Assembly (NCBI RefSeq): GCF_900101385.1
Contig: NZ_FMZB01000016.1
Location: 1-54,223, forward strand
Length of the DNA stretch: 54,223 nucleotides
Direction of reading: 5' to 3'
Origin: Terribacillus halophilus
GTDB lineage: Bacteria > Bacillota > Bacilli > Bacillales > Amphibacillaceae
The translations under genes and the position numbers were made by a program. Shown piece by piece: positions 7,269-15,565 of this stretch. The notes under the pieces are model-generated. The model made no database searches. It was not told the origin of the DNA and saw only the letters and a list, made by a program, of their open reading frames with translations. Each line of letters begins with the position of its first letter. Within the stretch, counting starts at the first letter, position 1.

Positions 7269-7724
7269 ATGGACTTCACGTCTATGTTAGATAAGCGTAA
7301 TTTTGTTTTTAACTGTGACATTCAAACTAAAAAGGAATTATTTACTTGTTTGGCTGAAACCCTTGAAAGAAATGGATATCTAACAAATAAGAGGAGATTT
7401 GTTAAGGATCTGGAAAGAAGGGAGAAGGAATCATCAACTGGTATTGAAGATGGGATTGGCATTCCCCATGCAAAAAGTAAAGTGGTCAAACAACCAGTGA
7501 TTGCTTTCGCTCATACTAGTGGGTTAAATGACTATCATGCACTAGATGGATCATTGGTGGAATGTGTATTCATGATTGCAGTTCCAGAAAAAGCGAATGA
7601 TTTGCACTTAGATACACTTAGCTTACTAGCCAGGAAATTAATGAGTGAGCAGATAAGGTCTGAACTTAAAAAAGCAAAAAATGGAGAAGAATTACGACTT
7701 ATATTAACGAATATGGGAGGGTAA
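7269..7724 (+). CDS. PTS EIIA component, fructose/mannitol family
   Basis: A 151-residue PTS_IIA type-2 domain. The phosphorylated His lies in GIGIPHAK (His67). The protein accepts phosphate from HPr and passes it to the EIIB domain of the next gene, 4 bases downstream. The frame opens at a GTG at 7254, but that lies inside the Shine-Dalgarno; ATG 7269 follows GGAGGAA at normal distance and is the start. It is the first gene of a four-gene operon (IIA, IIBC, aldolase, DeoR regulator), transcribed from the promoter at 7194 and probably under CcpA control. Confidence 0.88.
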   Translation: MDFTSMLDKRNFVFNCDIQTKKELFTCLAETLERNGYLTNKRRFVKDLERREKESSTGIEDGIGIPHAKSKVVKQPVIAFAHTSGLNDYHALDGSLVECVFMIAVPEKANDLHLDTLSLLARKLMSEQIRSELKKAKNGEELRLILTNMGG

Positions 7725-7728
7725 TAAA

Positions 7729-9144
7729 ATGAAAATTGTTGGGGTGACTTCTTGTCCTACAGGAATTGCTCATACCTATATGGCTGCTGAAAAACTTCAG
7801 ATCACTGCAGAAAAGAAAGGGCATGAAGCAAAATTTGAAACCCAGGGAGCCAAGACTGAAAATGTTTTATCCTCACAAGAGATAGAAGAAGCAGATGTTA
7901 TCATTTTAGCGATTGACAAGGATGTTGACATGGATAAATTCGCTGGTAAAAAGATCAAGAAAGTCTCTACCTCAAGAGCTATAAAAGAATCCGATAAAGT
8001 GATAGATGAGGCAATAAATGGCATAGGTACCTTCATTCATAATGAGAGTAGTAAAAACGAAAATAAGGAAGTAAAGAAGAAGAGCCTATATAATCATTTC
8101 ATGAGCGGCGTAAATTACATGCTACCTTTTGTCATCGCAGGAGGTATCTTAATTGCACTGAGCTTTGCCTTTGGAATTGAGGCATCGGATCCTGATAGTG
8201 ATAGTTATAATATAATAGCTGGAGCTTTATCAAAAATAGGTGGAGATACTGCCTTTGCATTAATGATTCCGGCTTTAGCTGCTGGAATAGCATCTTCTAT
8301 TGCTGGAAGAGCAGGATTTGCTCCTGGATTAACTGCGGGTACTTTGGCTATAGCTGGAGGATCTGGGTTTTTAGGCGGTATGATAGGTGGTATTTTAGCA
8401 GGATACGTTACTGATATCCTGGCAAATAGAATAAATATGAAAAAATCCGTTCAAGCGATATACCAGCTCATAGCGGTTCCTTTAGTAGCAATAACAATAG
8501 TTGGTATGTCAATGGTATTTTTAATCGATACTCCAATTTCGTGGCTTTTAAGTACGTTGACAGCATTTTTGAATGGGCTCGGAACAACATCTGGACTTAT
8601 GTTTGGGTTGTTGATTGGTTTGATGATGGCAGCTGATATGGGGGGACCTATTAACAAATCCATCTCGACATTTTCTGTCGGATTAATGTCAGCAGGAGTT
8701 AATGCGCCAGTAGCCGCATGTATGATAGCGGGAATGACACCGCCATTAGGTCTGGCATTAGCGACTGTTTTATTTAAACATAAATTTAACAAAGAGGAGA
8801 GAACGTCTGGTAAATCTTGTTGGGTATTAGGAGCCTCTTATATTACAGAGGGTGCCATACCGTTCGCAGTAGCTGATCCACTGAGAGTAATTCCTAGTTT
8901 GATGGCGGGCTCAGCTGTTGCTGCTGCTATATCGATGTCAGCAGGAGTGACATCTTTGGCTCCGCATGGAGGAATATGGGTCATGTTTATACCTAATGTT
9001 ATAAATAATTTACCAATGTATATTTTTTCTTTAGTAGCAGGATCATTCGTCACAGCAATTACGGTTGGACTGCTAAAGAAACCAGTGACAGCAAAAGGAG
9101 AAAAAACAAATAAAACTCAATCAGAGAAAGAAGGTATCGCATAA
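7729..9144 (+). CDS. PTS EIIBC, fructose family
   Basis: A 471-residue fusion of EIIB (residues 1-100) and EIIC (about 120-460). The EIIB loop is GVTSCPTGIAHTYMAAE; Cys9 is the phosphate carrier. The EIIC part has the family motifs MLPFVIAGGILIAL, GFAPGLTAGTLA, AADMGGPINKS and SLAPHGGI, with about nine membrane segments. The protein takes up a sugar and phosphorylates it, most often on C1 in this family. GGGAGGG precedes the ATG. The usual fructose operon partner, 1-phosphofructokinase, is missing; a class II aldolase follows instead, so the substrate may be a ketose other than fructose. Its base composition is visibly more AT-rich than flanking genes. Confidence 0.88.
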   Translation: MKIVGVTSCPTGIAHTYMAAEKLQITAEKKGHEAKFETQGAKTENVLSSQEIEEADVIILAIDKDVDMDKFAGKKIKKVSTSRAIKESDKVIDEAINGIGTFIHNESSKNENKEVKKKSLYNHFMSGVNYMLPFVIAGGILIALSFAFGIEASDPDSDSYNIIAGALSKIGGDTAFALMIPALAAGIASSIAGRAGFAPGLTAGTLAIAGGSGFLGGMIGGILAGYVTDILANRINMKKSVQAIYQLIAVPLVAITIVGMSMVFLIDTPISWLLSTLTAFLNGLGTTSGLMFGLLIGLMMAADMGGPINKSISTFSVGLMSAGVNAPVAACMIAGMTPPLGLALATVLFKHKFNKEERTSGKSCWVLGASYITEGAIPFAVADPLRVIPSLMAGSAVAAAISMSAGVTSLAPHGGIWVMFIPNVINNLPMYIFSLVAGSFVTAITVGLLKKPVTAKGEKTNKTQSEKEGIA

Positions 9145-9147
9145 ATA

Positions 9148-10008
9148 ATGTTATATACAATGAAGGATCTATTAAAAGTGGCTAAGGAGAATAAGTTTGC
9201 TGTACCTGCTTTTAATATTTGTAGTTTTGATATGTTAAAAGCTATTATGGACGAAGTCGAAGAACAGCGCTCACCTGTAATAATTGAAATACACCCTAAT
9301 GAAATCGAATATTTAGGAGATTTCTTTATTGCAGCTGTGAAAGAATATGCGTTGTATAGTAAAATTCCTGTCGTTATTCATCTCGACCATGGAGGCAGTG
9401 TTTATGATGTAATGAGGGCTATAAAAAATGGATATACATCCGTTATGATTGATGCATCTACTTCTAACTATGAGGAAAACATAAAGATTACAAAGAAAGT
9501 AGTAGATTTAGCTCACGCGGTCGGTGTGTCTGTTGAAGCGGAACTGGGCACGATTGGAAATAATGGTTCGTATGAAGGGGGAGCTGAATCTTTTATTTAT
9601 ACAGATCCGGATCAAGCCGTAGATTTTGTGGAGAGAACTAACGTTGACACTTTAGCAGTTGCAATAGGAACGTCACACGGATTATATCCCAAAGATGTGA
9701 TACCTAAACTGAATCTCCCGCTACTAAAAGAACTGTATGAACGAATTGACATTCCTTTCGTTTTACACGGCGGCTCTGGTAATCCTGACTCAGAAGTAAG
9801 AGCATCTATTGATTATGGTGTATCTAAGGTAAACTTATCCTCCGATTTAAAGAGTGTATTTTTTAAAGAAATACGCAAAGTATTAACTGAAGATTCTGAT
9901 ATTTATGAACCGAACCAAGTGTATATGCAGCCAAATGAGAAGGTTAAAAGTGTAGTACGGCAGAAGTTACATGTATTAAATACATTGGGCAAGGCTGATT
10001 TGTATTAA
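9148..10008 (+). CDS. Class II fructose-/tagatose-bisphosphate aldolase family protein
   Basis: A 286-residue zinc-dependent aldolase of the FbaA/GatY/KbaY type. Metal and catalytic motifs are seen in order: VIHLDHGG (about residues 75-82), the EAELGTIGN loop (about 130-138), GTSHG (about 171-175), VLHGGSG (about 206-212) and YGVSKVNLSSD, which matches the phosphate-binding GxxKxNxxTD segment. The enzyme would cleave a ketose (bis)phosphate to dihydroxyacetone phosphate and an aldehyde. Which sugar cannot be read. It lies 3 bases behind the EIIBC gene; a purine-rich AGAAAGAAGG is 14 bases upstream. An intercistronic hairpin separates it from the regulator gene. Confidence 0.85.
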   Translation: MLYTMKDLLKVAKENKFAVPAFNICSFDMLKAIMDEVEEQRSPVIIEIHPNEIEYLGDFFIAAVKEYALYSKIPVVIHLDHGGSVYDVMRAIKNGYTSVMIDASTSNYEENIKITKKVVDLAHAVGVSVEAELGTIGNNGSYEGGAESFIYTDPDQAVDFVERTNVDTLAVAIGTSHGLYPKDVIPKLNLPLLKELYERIDIPFVLHGGSGNPDSEVRASIDYGVSKVNLSSDLKSVFFKEIRKVLTEDSDIYEPNQVYMQPNEKVKSVVRQKLHVLNTLGKADLY

Positions 10009-10016
10009 ATTGGTCC

Positions 10017-10049
10017 AGGAGGTATGGGTATAATTCACCCATGCCTCTT
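10017..10049 (+). promoter_or_regulatory. Intercistronic hairpin between aldolase and regulator genes
   Basis: AGGAGGTATGGGT (10017-10029) pairs with ACCCATGCCTCTT (10037-10049), 13 pairs with two G-U, around a 7-base loop. The tail is TCTACA, not a T-run, so it is more likely an mRNA processing or stability element, or a weak attenuator that lowers regulator expression. Confidence 0.5.
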
Positions 10050-10068
10050 CTACAATGGAGGAATTTAA

Positions 10069-10842
10069 ATGCCAACTTCTATTCAAAAAGAGAGACAAGA
10101 TAAAATAATCAATTACTTAAAATCGGAAAACTTTATAAAGACAAGTGATTTAATGGACTTACTTAATTATAGTGAAGCTACAATCAAAAGAGACTTAATA
10201 GAGTTACAAAACAAAGGATTAATTCGTAGAACACGCGGCGGTGCCGTAATTATCGATCGTCATAAGATTGACATACCATATCTTATGAAAGTCGATAAAT
10301 TTAACGAAGAAAAAGAAAAGGAAAAGATAGCCAAGCTTGCTGTGGAATTAATACAAGACGATATGAGTCTGTTTATGGATTCCAGCACGACAGTCCTTCA
10401 TTTGGTTAATCATTTACATAAATTCAAAGGTTTAAAGGTTATAACAAATGGTGTTATTACCGCAAGTTTATTAACTGAATATACTTCGGCGGATGTTAAT
10501 ATCCTTGGTGGCTCAATTGCCCCCAAACGATTCACAGTTAATGGCTCTAGGGCGTTTAATGATGCATTAACCTATCATGTTGATCTTGCATTTGTTTCAT
10601 GCAGAGGGTTTGATTTTTCTTTAGGAACTAGCGAAACAACAGAAGGAGAGGCACTTATAAAGCATTCATTTCGAAAACGATCAAAAGAATTAGTGTTAAT
10701 GGTCACGCATGATAAGTTAAATCAGAAATACTTAAACCAAAGTTTAAGTTGTTCAGACATAGACTATATCATTCTTGATCAACCCTTATCTGTAGAAGAA
10801 TTAGATAGTCTAAATACTTATAAGGTTAAAGTTATGTACTAA
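10069..10842 (+). CDS. DeoR/GlpR family transcriptional regulator
   Basis: A 257-residue regulator. Residues 6-60 are the N-terminal helix-turn-helix (RQDKIINYLKSENF, YSEATIKRDLIELQNKGLIRRTRGGAV), with the RDL-x5-G pattern of DeoR recognition helices. The rest is the sugar-phosphate-sensing domain: DDMSLFMDSSTTVLHL, VITNGVITASLL, LGGSIAPK and LVMVTHDKLNQK. It most likely represses the preceding PTS-aldolase operon and is released by a sugar phosphate, an inference from position. ATG 10069 has GGAGGAA upstream. Confidence 0.88.
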   Translation: MPTSIQKERQDKIINYLKSENFIKTSDLMDLLNYSEATIKRDLIELQNKGLIRRTRGGAVIIDRHKIDIPYLMKVDKFNEEKEKEKIAKLAVELIQDDMSLFMDSSTTVLHLVNHLHKFKGLKVITNGVITASLLTEYTSADVNILGGSIAPKRFTVNGSRAFNDALTYHVDLAFVSCRGFDFSLGTSETTEGEALIKHSFRKRSKELVLMVTHDKLNQKYLNQSLSCSDIDYIILDQPLSVEELDSLNTYKVKVMY

Positions 10843-10950
10843 AATAAAGCTATATTTAAAAGTATTTAATAGTGCAGGCACAACACCACTAATTAAAGAA
10901 TTTTAATATTTCACGATAATTAACAAAGGAAAAGTTACCAAAATGATAAC

Positions 10951-10982
10951 AAAGATCCGAATTCTAATGAGATCTTTTTTAT
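10951..10982 (+). terminator. Terminator of the PTS-aldolase-deoR operon
   Basis: AAAGATC (10951-10957) pairs with GATCTTT (10971-10977) across a 13-base loop, followed by TTT and an AT stretch. It lies about 110 bases behind the regulator gene. The rest of 10843-10950 shows no gene. Confidence 0.6.
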
Positions 10983-11054
10983 ATGCAGGACTTAATTTGG
11001 AGAAGCGAGAAACGTTTGTAAAGAGGACGGGACAAGAATAATTTAGCTTATTGA

Positions 11055-11113
11055 AAAACCGAACTTCAGGGCAAATCAAATTAGATTTTGCTCGGAAGTT
11101 CGGTTTATTTATT
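11055..11113. terminator. Long hairpin, bidirectional terminator
   Basis: AAACCGAACTTC (11056-11067) pairs perfectly with GAAGTTCGGTTT (11095-11106); an inner GGCAAATC/GATTTTGC pairing extends it. TTTATTTATTT follows on the plus strand and TTTTTC on the minus strand. The region from 10983 to 11249 holds no gene that I can see. Confidence 0.65.
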
Positions 11114-11249
11114 TAGAAGTATTCCTTCGTTATTCAGCGACATTTGGTATCCAGGTAATGGTAAAATAAGGAGGGGTTAAGTGGAGAAATCGCTCTTTTA
11201 AAACCAGGATGTGTAACCGAGCGATGCTTCGTCAAAGGAGGAAGCAAGA

Positions 11250-11666
11250 TTGAGAATCAAACAGGAGAGCAGTGAAGAGGCTAGGGAATATATCCGGCAA
11301 AGACTGATTGAATATAATGTTGGGCAGCTTCCGGAAGAAGCAAAATCAAATAAAGAAACTGCTACATTTACAGTGCGTGATGATACAGGGGATATCATCG
11401 GAGGTATCACCTGTATGTATTATTGGCAGCATCTCTATATCGATTTTCTTTGGGTGGAGAAGTCTATGCGGAAAGAAGGTATTGGCGCAAAGCTGTTGGC
11501 CGAAGCGGAGAATTTTGCCAAACAAAAAGGTGCCAGACTTATCAAATTGGATAGCTTCAGCTTCCAGGCACCCGCTTTCTATCAAAAGTACGGTTACGCA
11601 GTGTTCGGGAAAGTGGAAGATCATCCTGTTGGCTGTACCCAATACTATTTGATGAAGAAGCTGTAG
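11250..11666 (+). CDS. GNAT family N-acetyltransferase (TTG start)
   Basis: A 138-residue acetyltransferase with the acetyl-CoA loop SMRKEGIGAKLLAEAE (about residues 72-87) and the C-terminal LDSFSFQAPAFYQKYGYAVFGKVED pattern. WVEKSMR just before the loop is common in GNATs near antibiotic-acetylating relatives. The start is TTG 11250 with AGGAGGAAG upstream; no ATG is near. It begins a run of four short genes (GNAT, DUF4177, GNAT, nucleotidyltransferase) closed by a terminator at 12982. Substrate unknown. Confidence 0.8.
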   Translation: MRIKQESSEEAREYIRQRLIEYNVGQLPEEAKSNKETATFTVRDDTGDIIGGITCMYYWQHLYIDFLWVEKSMRKEGIGAKLLAEAENFAKQKGARLIKLDSFSFQAPAFYQKYGYAVFGKVEDHPVGCTQYYLMKKL

Positions 11667-11715
11667 GAAACCTTTTGAAGCTCTTATCCGTAAGAAAGGA
11701 AAGGGGGAAACAAAT

Positions 11716-11898
11716 ATGATGAATTATGCATTTGAAACGATTGAGATGAAGGCGCTCTCTGGGAAAATGAAGTCAGATTACCGGAAAGTTGTCCAAGAAT
11801 ATGCACGAAACGGCTGGCGTTTACATAGCATGAACCCAATTCCGGGATATGACGGTATGGCAGCCAGCATAGAATTGATTTTTGAAAGAGAAGCTTGA
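11716..11898 (+). CDS. DUF4177 family small protein
   Basis: A 60-residue protein with the DUF4177 pattern: YAFETIEMK at the start, a central helix DYRKVVQEYARNGWRLHSM and IELIFER at the end. The strand-helix-NGWRL layout is typical of this family of small proteins of unknown function. AAAGGGGG precedes the two adjacent ATG codons. It lies between two acetyltransferase genes and 11 bases before the second. Confidence 0.75.
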   Translation: MMNYAFETIEMKALSGKMKSDYRKVVQEYARNGWRLHSMNPIPGYDGMAASIELIFEREA

Positions 11899-11909
11899 GA
11901 GGTAAAAGA

Positions 11910-12380
11910 ATGAACATCAGAGAAATAGCAGAAAAAGACAATCTGCCAGTCGAGAAGTTGATTCGGACTTGCTTGAAAGAATTTGGTGCCGATAAGCCCG
12001 GTACAGCTTGGAGTGATCCTGATCTTGGCCGTTTCCATTCCTTGTATCAAAAGCCCGGTTCGAGATACTGGGTTGTGGAACAAGAAGGAGAAATCATTGC
12101 CGGCTGCGGAATCGGACCTGTTCCCGGGCATCCGGATGTTTGTGAGCTGCAAAAAATGTATGCAGCAAAAGAAACTCGAGGAACAGGAATAGCTGATGAT
12201 TTATTGCAGACAGCCCTGTCCTTTGCCAGCCAGCACTATAGCCGCTGCTATCTGGAAACATTAAGCAATATGGCTGCTGCAAACCGTTTTTATTTAAAAA
12301 AGGGATTCCAGCGGATGGACAAACCATTAAGCCAAACGGAACATTATGCATGTGATGTGTGGTATATCAAAGATCTGTAA
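11910..12380 (+). CDS. GNAT family N-acetyltransferase
   Basis: A 156-residue acetyltransferase. YWVVEQEGEIIAGCGIGP, the LQKMYAAKETRGTGIADDLLQTAL acetyl-CoA loop (about residues 80-103) and YLETLSNMAAANRFYLKKGFQ form the GNAT core. ATG 11910 with GAGAGG upstream is preferred to the frame opening at 11895. It follows the DUF4177 gene by 11 bases and is followed by the nucleotidyltransferase-like gene, so the cluster is likely one operon. The target is unknown. Confidence 0.8.
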   Translation: MNIREIAEKDNLPVEKLIRTCLKEFGADKPGTAWSDPDLGRFHSLYQKPGSRYWVVEQEGEIIAGCGIGPVPGHPDVCELQKMYAAKETRGTGIADDLLQTALSFASQHYSRCYLETLSNMAAANRFYLKKGFQRMDKPLSQTEHYACDVWYIKDL

Positions 12381-12403
12381 TCCAATGGAAGGAAGGCGAT
12401 CCA

Positions 12404-12952
12404 TTGCATTTTAAACCGGTTCTAGAATTGCTGGAGGCCCGGGATGTTCCCTATTCCATCGGCGGTTCACTGCTCCTACACCTGAAAGGACTCCCTGTAT
12501 CTCCGAATGATGTCGATATAATAGTAGAACGAGAGCTGTTTGCTACAGCGAAGGAAGTGCTTCAAGAAAGAGCAGTCAAATACGAAGACAAGCCTGCTCA
12601 GGGTCGCTTTTTAACGAGGGCTTGTACAACCTTCGAGATGTCGGATGGTTTACAGGTGGATTTGATGACTGACTTTGCTGTTTTATATGAAAAAAGTGTT
12701 GTTCGGATGCCATACACTGCTGTCACGGAACAAACAAAGGATGGACTATTGCCGCTTGGAAGCATGGAAGCTTGGTATGTTATGTATTGGCTGTTACCAG
12801 GTAAGGAAAGTAAGAGAGATTTAATGGAAGATTATTTTCACCGTAATGGTTTCGCAGATCCTCGATACTTAAAGCAGGCACTCACGTTCGATTTACCGGA
12901 AGCTGCAAATAAGACGATTAATCGTTTATTAGCCGCTGCACGCAAGAAGTAA
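12404..12952 (+). CDS. Nucleotidyltransferase-fold protein (TTG start)
   Basis: A 182-residue protein. IGGSLLLHLKGLPVSPNDVDIIV (about residues 18-40) matches the Gly-Ser ... Asp-x-Asp motif of the nucleotidyltransferase superfamily; LQVDLMTDF supplies a third acidic position. Relatives include uncharacterised proteins next to GNAT genes and aminoglycoside nucleotidyltransferases, so a function in small-molecule modification is possible but not shown. No ATG lies near the start: the frame is open from 12359, and TTG 12404 with GGAAGGAAGG eight bases upstream is preferred. Confidence 0.65.
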   Translation: MHFKPVLELLEARDVPYSIGGSLLLHLKGLPVSPNDVDIIVERELFATAKEVLQERAVKYEDKPAQGRFLTRACTTFEMSDGLQVDLMTDFAVLYEKSVVRMPYTAVTEQTKDGLLPLGSMEAWYVMYWLLPGKESKRDLMEDYFHRNGFADPRYLKQALTFDLPEAANKTINRLLAAARKK

Positions 12953-12981
12953 TGTCAAAATAAATTCATATCAGCTACTTG

Positions 12982-13010
12982 AAAATCCCTTTCTGAAGGG
13001 ATTTTTTTAT
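12982..13010 (+). terminator. Intrinsic terminator
   Basis: AAATCCCTT (12983-12991) pairs with AAGGGATTT (12996-13004) around TCTG, followed by a T-run. It closes the GNAT cluster. Confidence 0.85.
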
Positions 13011-13043
13011 TTGTTAACAAAGCTGTTACGATTATGCCACAAA

Positions 13044-13061
13044 TTGTTCAATGTTTCACAA
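13044..13061. promoter_or_regulatory. Rex-like operator 1 of cydABCD
   Basis: TTGTTCA-ATGT-TTCACAA fits the Rex consensus TTGTGAANNNNTTCACAA with one perfect half and two mismatches in the other. Rex leaves DNA when NADH is high, so this would tie cyd expression to low oxygen. A -10-like TATACT lies at 13083-13088 between this site and the second. Confidence 0.6.
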
Positions 13062-13103
13062 TCGCAAATAGGAAAGCGGGAGTATACTAAATGTAACAGG
13101 ACC

Positions 13104-13121
13104 ATGTGACTAATTTCACAT
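13104..13121. promoter_or_regulatory. Rex-like operator 2 of cydABCD
   Basis: ATGTGAC-TAAT-TTCACAT differs from the Rex consensus at three positions but is itself an almost perfect palindrome. It lies downstream of the likely -10 and about 40 bases before the cydA start. Multiple Rex boxes before cydABCD are known in Bacillus. Confidence 0.55.
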
Positions 13122-13161
13122 AGTTTCCGGTAAAATTATGATAAAGAAAGAAGGCGGCAAA

Positions 13162-14562
13162 ATGGATGTTGTAGAGCTTTCGCGTATCCAGTTTGCATCA
13201 ACGACATTGTTCCACTTCCTATTCGTTCCGTTGAGTATAGGATTGGTATTCATCATTGCAATCATGGAGACTCTGTATGTTGTCAAAAAAGATGATAAGT
13301 ACAAAAAAATGGCGAAATTCTGGGGGCATTTGTTCCTGATCAACTTTGCAGTCGGTGTCGTAACCGGTATCCTGCAAGAATTCCAATTCGGAATGAACTG
13401 GTCGGAATATTCCCGTTTCGTAGGGGATGTCTTCGGTGCACCGCTTGCAATAGAAGCATTATTAGCGTTTTTCATGGAATCGACTTTCCTAGGTTTGTGG
13501 ATTTTTGGCTGGGATCGTCTGCCGAAATGGCTGCATGCACTATGTATTTGGCTTGTTTCCCTAGGTACGATTTTCTCCGCATTCTTCATTCTGTCTGCGA
13601 ACTCATTCATGCAGCATCCAGTGGGAGAAGTGCTGCAAAACGGCAGACTTGAAATGAATGATTTCTTGGCAATCCTGACGAATGGACAGCTGTGGGTCGA
13701 ATTCCCGCATACGGTCTTCGGTTCATTTGCGACCGGTGCATTGTTCATCATCGGTATCAGTGCCATTGCCTTTTTACGCAAAAAACATGTTGAATTTTAT
13801 AAAGGTTCCTTTAAAGTAGCCATAGTCGTCGCGTTGATCAGTGGTATCGGTATTGCATTATCCGGACATGAGCAAGCACTTTACTTGGTAGAAACACAGC
13901 CGATGAAGATGGCTGCCAGTGAAGGTCTCTGGGAAGACAGTGCCGACCCTGCACCTTGGACAGTATTAGCCAATATTGATACGGAAGCGAAGGAAAATAC
14001 AGGTGAACTTAAAATCCCGTATCTATTGAGTTTCCTATCTTATGGTGAGTTCAGCGGATCAGTGGAAGGGATGAATACGCTCCAGGAACGTTACACCGAA
14101 CTCTATGGTCCGGGTAATTATATTCCGCCAGTCAAAACCACGTTCTGGAGTTTCCGTGTCATGACGGTATTAGGCGGAGCAGTTCTTGCTTTATCCATCT
14201 GGGGTGCGTATCTTTATGCCCGCAAGAAACTCGTCAATAGCAAATGGTATTTGCGCTTGATGATCATTGCAATCAGCTTCCCGTTCATCGGCAACTCTGC
14301 CGGTTGGATCATGACGGAAATCGGTCGCCAGCCATGGGTTGTGTTCGGTTATATGAAAACGGAGGATGCGGTCAGTGCTGGGGTCACAGCAGGTGAAGTC
14401 CTGTTCTCCCTTATCACTTTCTCTGCTTTGTATTTGATCTTGTTCGCGGTCATGATTACTTTGTTCGTTCGTGAAATCAAGAAAGGGCCGGAGCACGATA
14501 TCGAAAAAACAGATCCGATAGCGGATCCGTTTACGAAGGAGGGTCAACATGCTTTCTCTTAA
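13162..14562 (+). CDS. cydA: Cytochrome bd ubiquinol oxidase subunit I
   Basis: A 466-residue membrane protein, the heme-bearing subunit of cytochrome bd, which oxidises menaquinol and reduces oxygen to water with high affinity. The N-terminus has SRIQFASTTLFHFLFVPLSIG (first heme-ligand His), then GMNWSEYSRFVGDVFGAPLA and FFMESTFLGLWIFGWDRL, and QPWVVFG near 396. The Q-loop is short, as in Firmicutes. ATG 13162 with AAGGCGG upstream is chosen over the frame opening at 13138. First gene of cydABCD; its end overlaps cydB by 14 bases. Two Rex-like boxes upstream suggest redox control. Confidence 0.95.
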   Translation: MDVVELSRIQFASTTLFHFLFVPLSIGLVFIIAIMETLYVVKKDDKYKKMAKFWGHLFLINFAVGVVTGILQEFQFGMNWSEYSRFVGDVFGAPLAIEALLAFFMESTFLGLWIFGWDRLPKWLHALCIWLVSLGTIFSAFFILSANSFMQHPVGEVLQNGRLEMNDFLAILTNGQLWVEFPHTVFGSFATGALFIIGISAIAFLRKKHVEFYKGSFKVAIVVALISGIGIALSGHEQALYLVETQPMKMAASEGLWEDSADPAPWTVLANIDTEAKENTGELKIPYLLSFLSYGEFSGSVEGMNTLQERYTELYGPGNYIPPVKTTFWSFRVMTVLGGAVLALSIWGAYLYARKKLVNSKWYLRLMIIAISFPFIGNSAGWIMTEIGRQPWVVFGYMKTEDAVSAGVTAGEVLFSLITFSALYLILFAVMITLFVREIKKGPEHDIEKTDPIADPFTKEGQHAFS

Positions 14563-15565
14563 TGAATTCTGGTTCATTCTCGTCGCTGTCTTGTTCGTTG
14601 GCTTCTTCTTTCTGGAAGGCTTCGACTTCGGCGTCGGGATTGCAAGTAAGTTCGTAGCTAAAGATGATTTGGAGCGACGCGCTTTCATCAATTCGATCGG
14701 TCCATACTGGGATGCGAATGAAGTATGGCTAATTACAGCTATTGGTGCGATGTTCGCAGCATTCCCTAACTGGTATGCGTCCATGCTTAGTGGTTTTTAT
14801 CTTTGCTTTGCTTTCATTTTGTTCGGTTTGATCGGGCGCGGGGTCGCGTTCGAGTTCCGCGGCAAAGCAGAGCACCCGACGTGGCGCAAGACTTGGGATT
14901 GGGTGATTCTCTTTGGCAGTATCATTCCGCCGCTGACTTTCGGTATAATGTTCACTGCGTTGATCCAAGGTGTACCAATTGATGAGAATATGCACATGCA
15001 CGCTGGTGTGTCCGATGTCATCAACGTCTATACAGTACTTGGCGGAGTGACATTGACAATGCTTTGCGTATGGCACGGTCTTATCTTCGGAACACTACGT
15101 TTGATGGACACATTACGGGAACGCTGTCGCCGTGCTGCTAAAAACTTGCTGCCAATCAACGCGGTTTTATTGGTCGCATTCCTTGGAATGACATTCTTTA
15201 ATACAGATATGTTCAGTGTACATGGCAATATTTTAGAGTATCTATTCATGGTCGGTATTCTTGTTTATATCGCATCCGGCTATTTCATCACACGTAAACG
15301 TGATGGCTGGGCATTCTTGATGTCTGGCTTGATCATGATCTTGCTGATTGCTTCCGTGTTTATCGGACTATTCCCGCGGGTAATGATCAGTTCCATCAGT
15401 GAAGCGTATAGCTTGACCGTGCAGACAGCATCATCAGGAGATTATTCTTTGAAAGTCATGACCTATATCAGTTTGGCATTGCTGCCATTCGTATTAGGCT
15501 ATCAAATCTGGAGCTACTACGTTTTCCGTAAACGTGTAGATCATAAGGAGCATATGGAATACTAA
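14549..15565 (+). CDS. cydB: Cytochrome bd ubiquinol oxidase subunit II
   Basis: A 338-residue polytopic protein that pairs with CydA. The family start LNEFWFILVAVLFVGFFFLEGFDFGVG and the GPYWDANEVWLI motif (about residues 51-62) are plain. GGAGGG lies inside the end of cydA, so translation is coupled. The stop codon overlaps the next start (TAATG). Confidence 0.95.
   Translation: MLSLNEFWFILVAVLFVGFFFLEGFDFGVGIASKFVAKDDLERRAFINSIGPYWDANEVWLITAIGAMFAAFPNWYASMLSGFYLCFAFILFGLIGRGVAFEFRGKAEHPTWRKTWDWVILFGSIIPPLTFGIMFTALIQGVPIDENMHMHAGVSDVINVYTVLGGVTLTMLCVWHGLIFGTLRLMDTLRERCRRAAKNLLPINAVLLVAFLGMTFFNTDMFSVHGNILEYLFMVGILVYIASGYFITRKRDGWAFLMSGLIMILLIASVFIGLFPRVMISSISEAYSLTVQTASSGDYSLKVMTYISLALLPFVLGYQIWSYYVFRKRVDHKEHMEY

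Noticed and set aside
10951-11113. Small gene between the PTS operon and the GNAT cluster
   Set aside because: Both hairpins are explained as terminators and no frame with a ribosome binding site lies between them.
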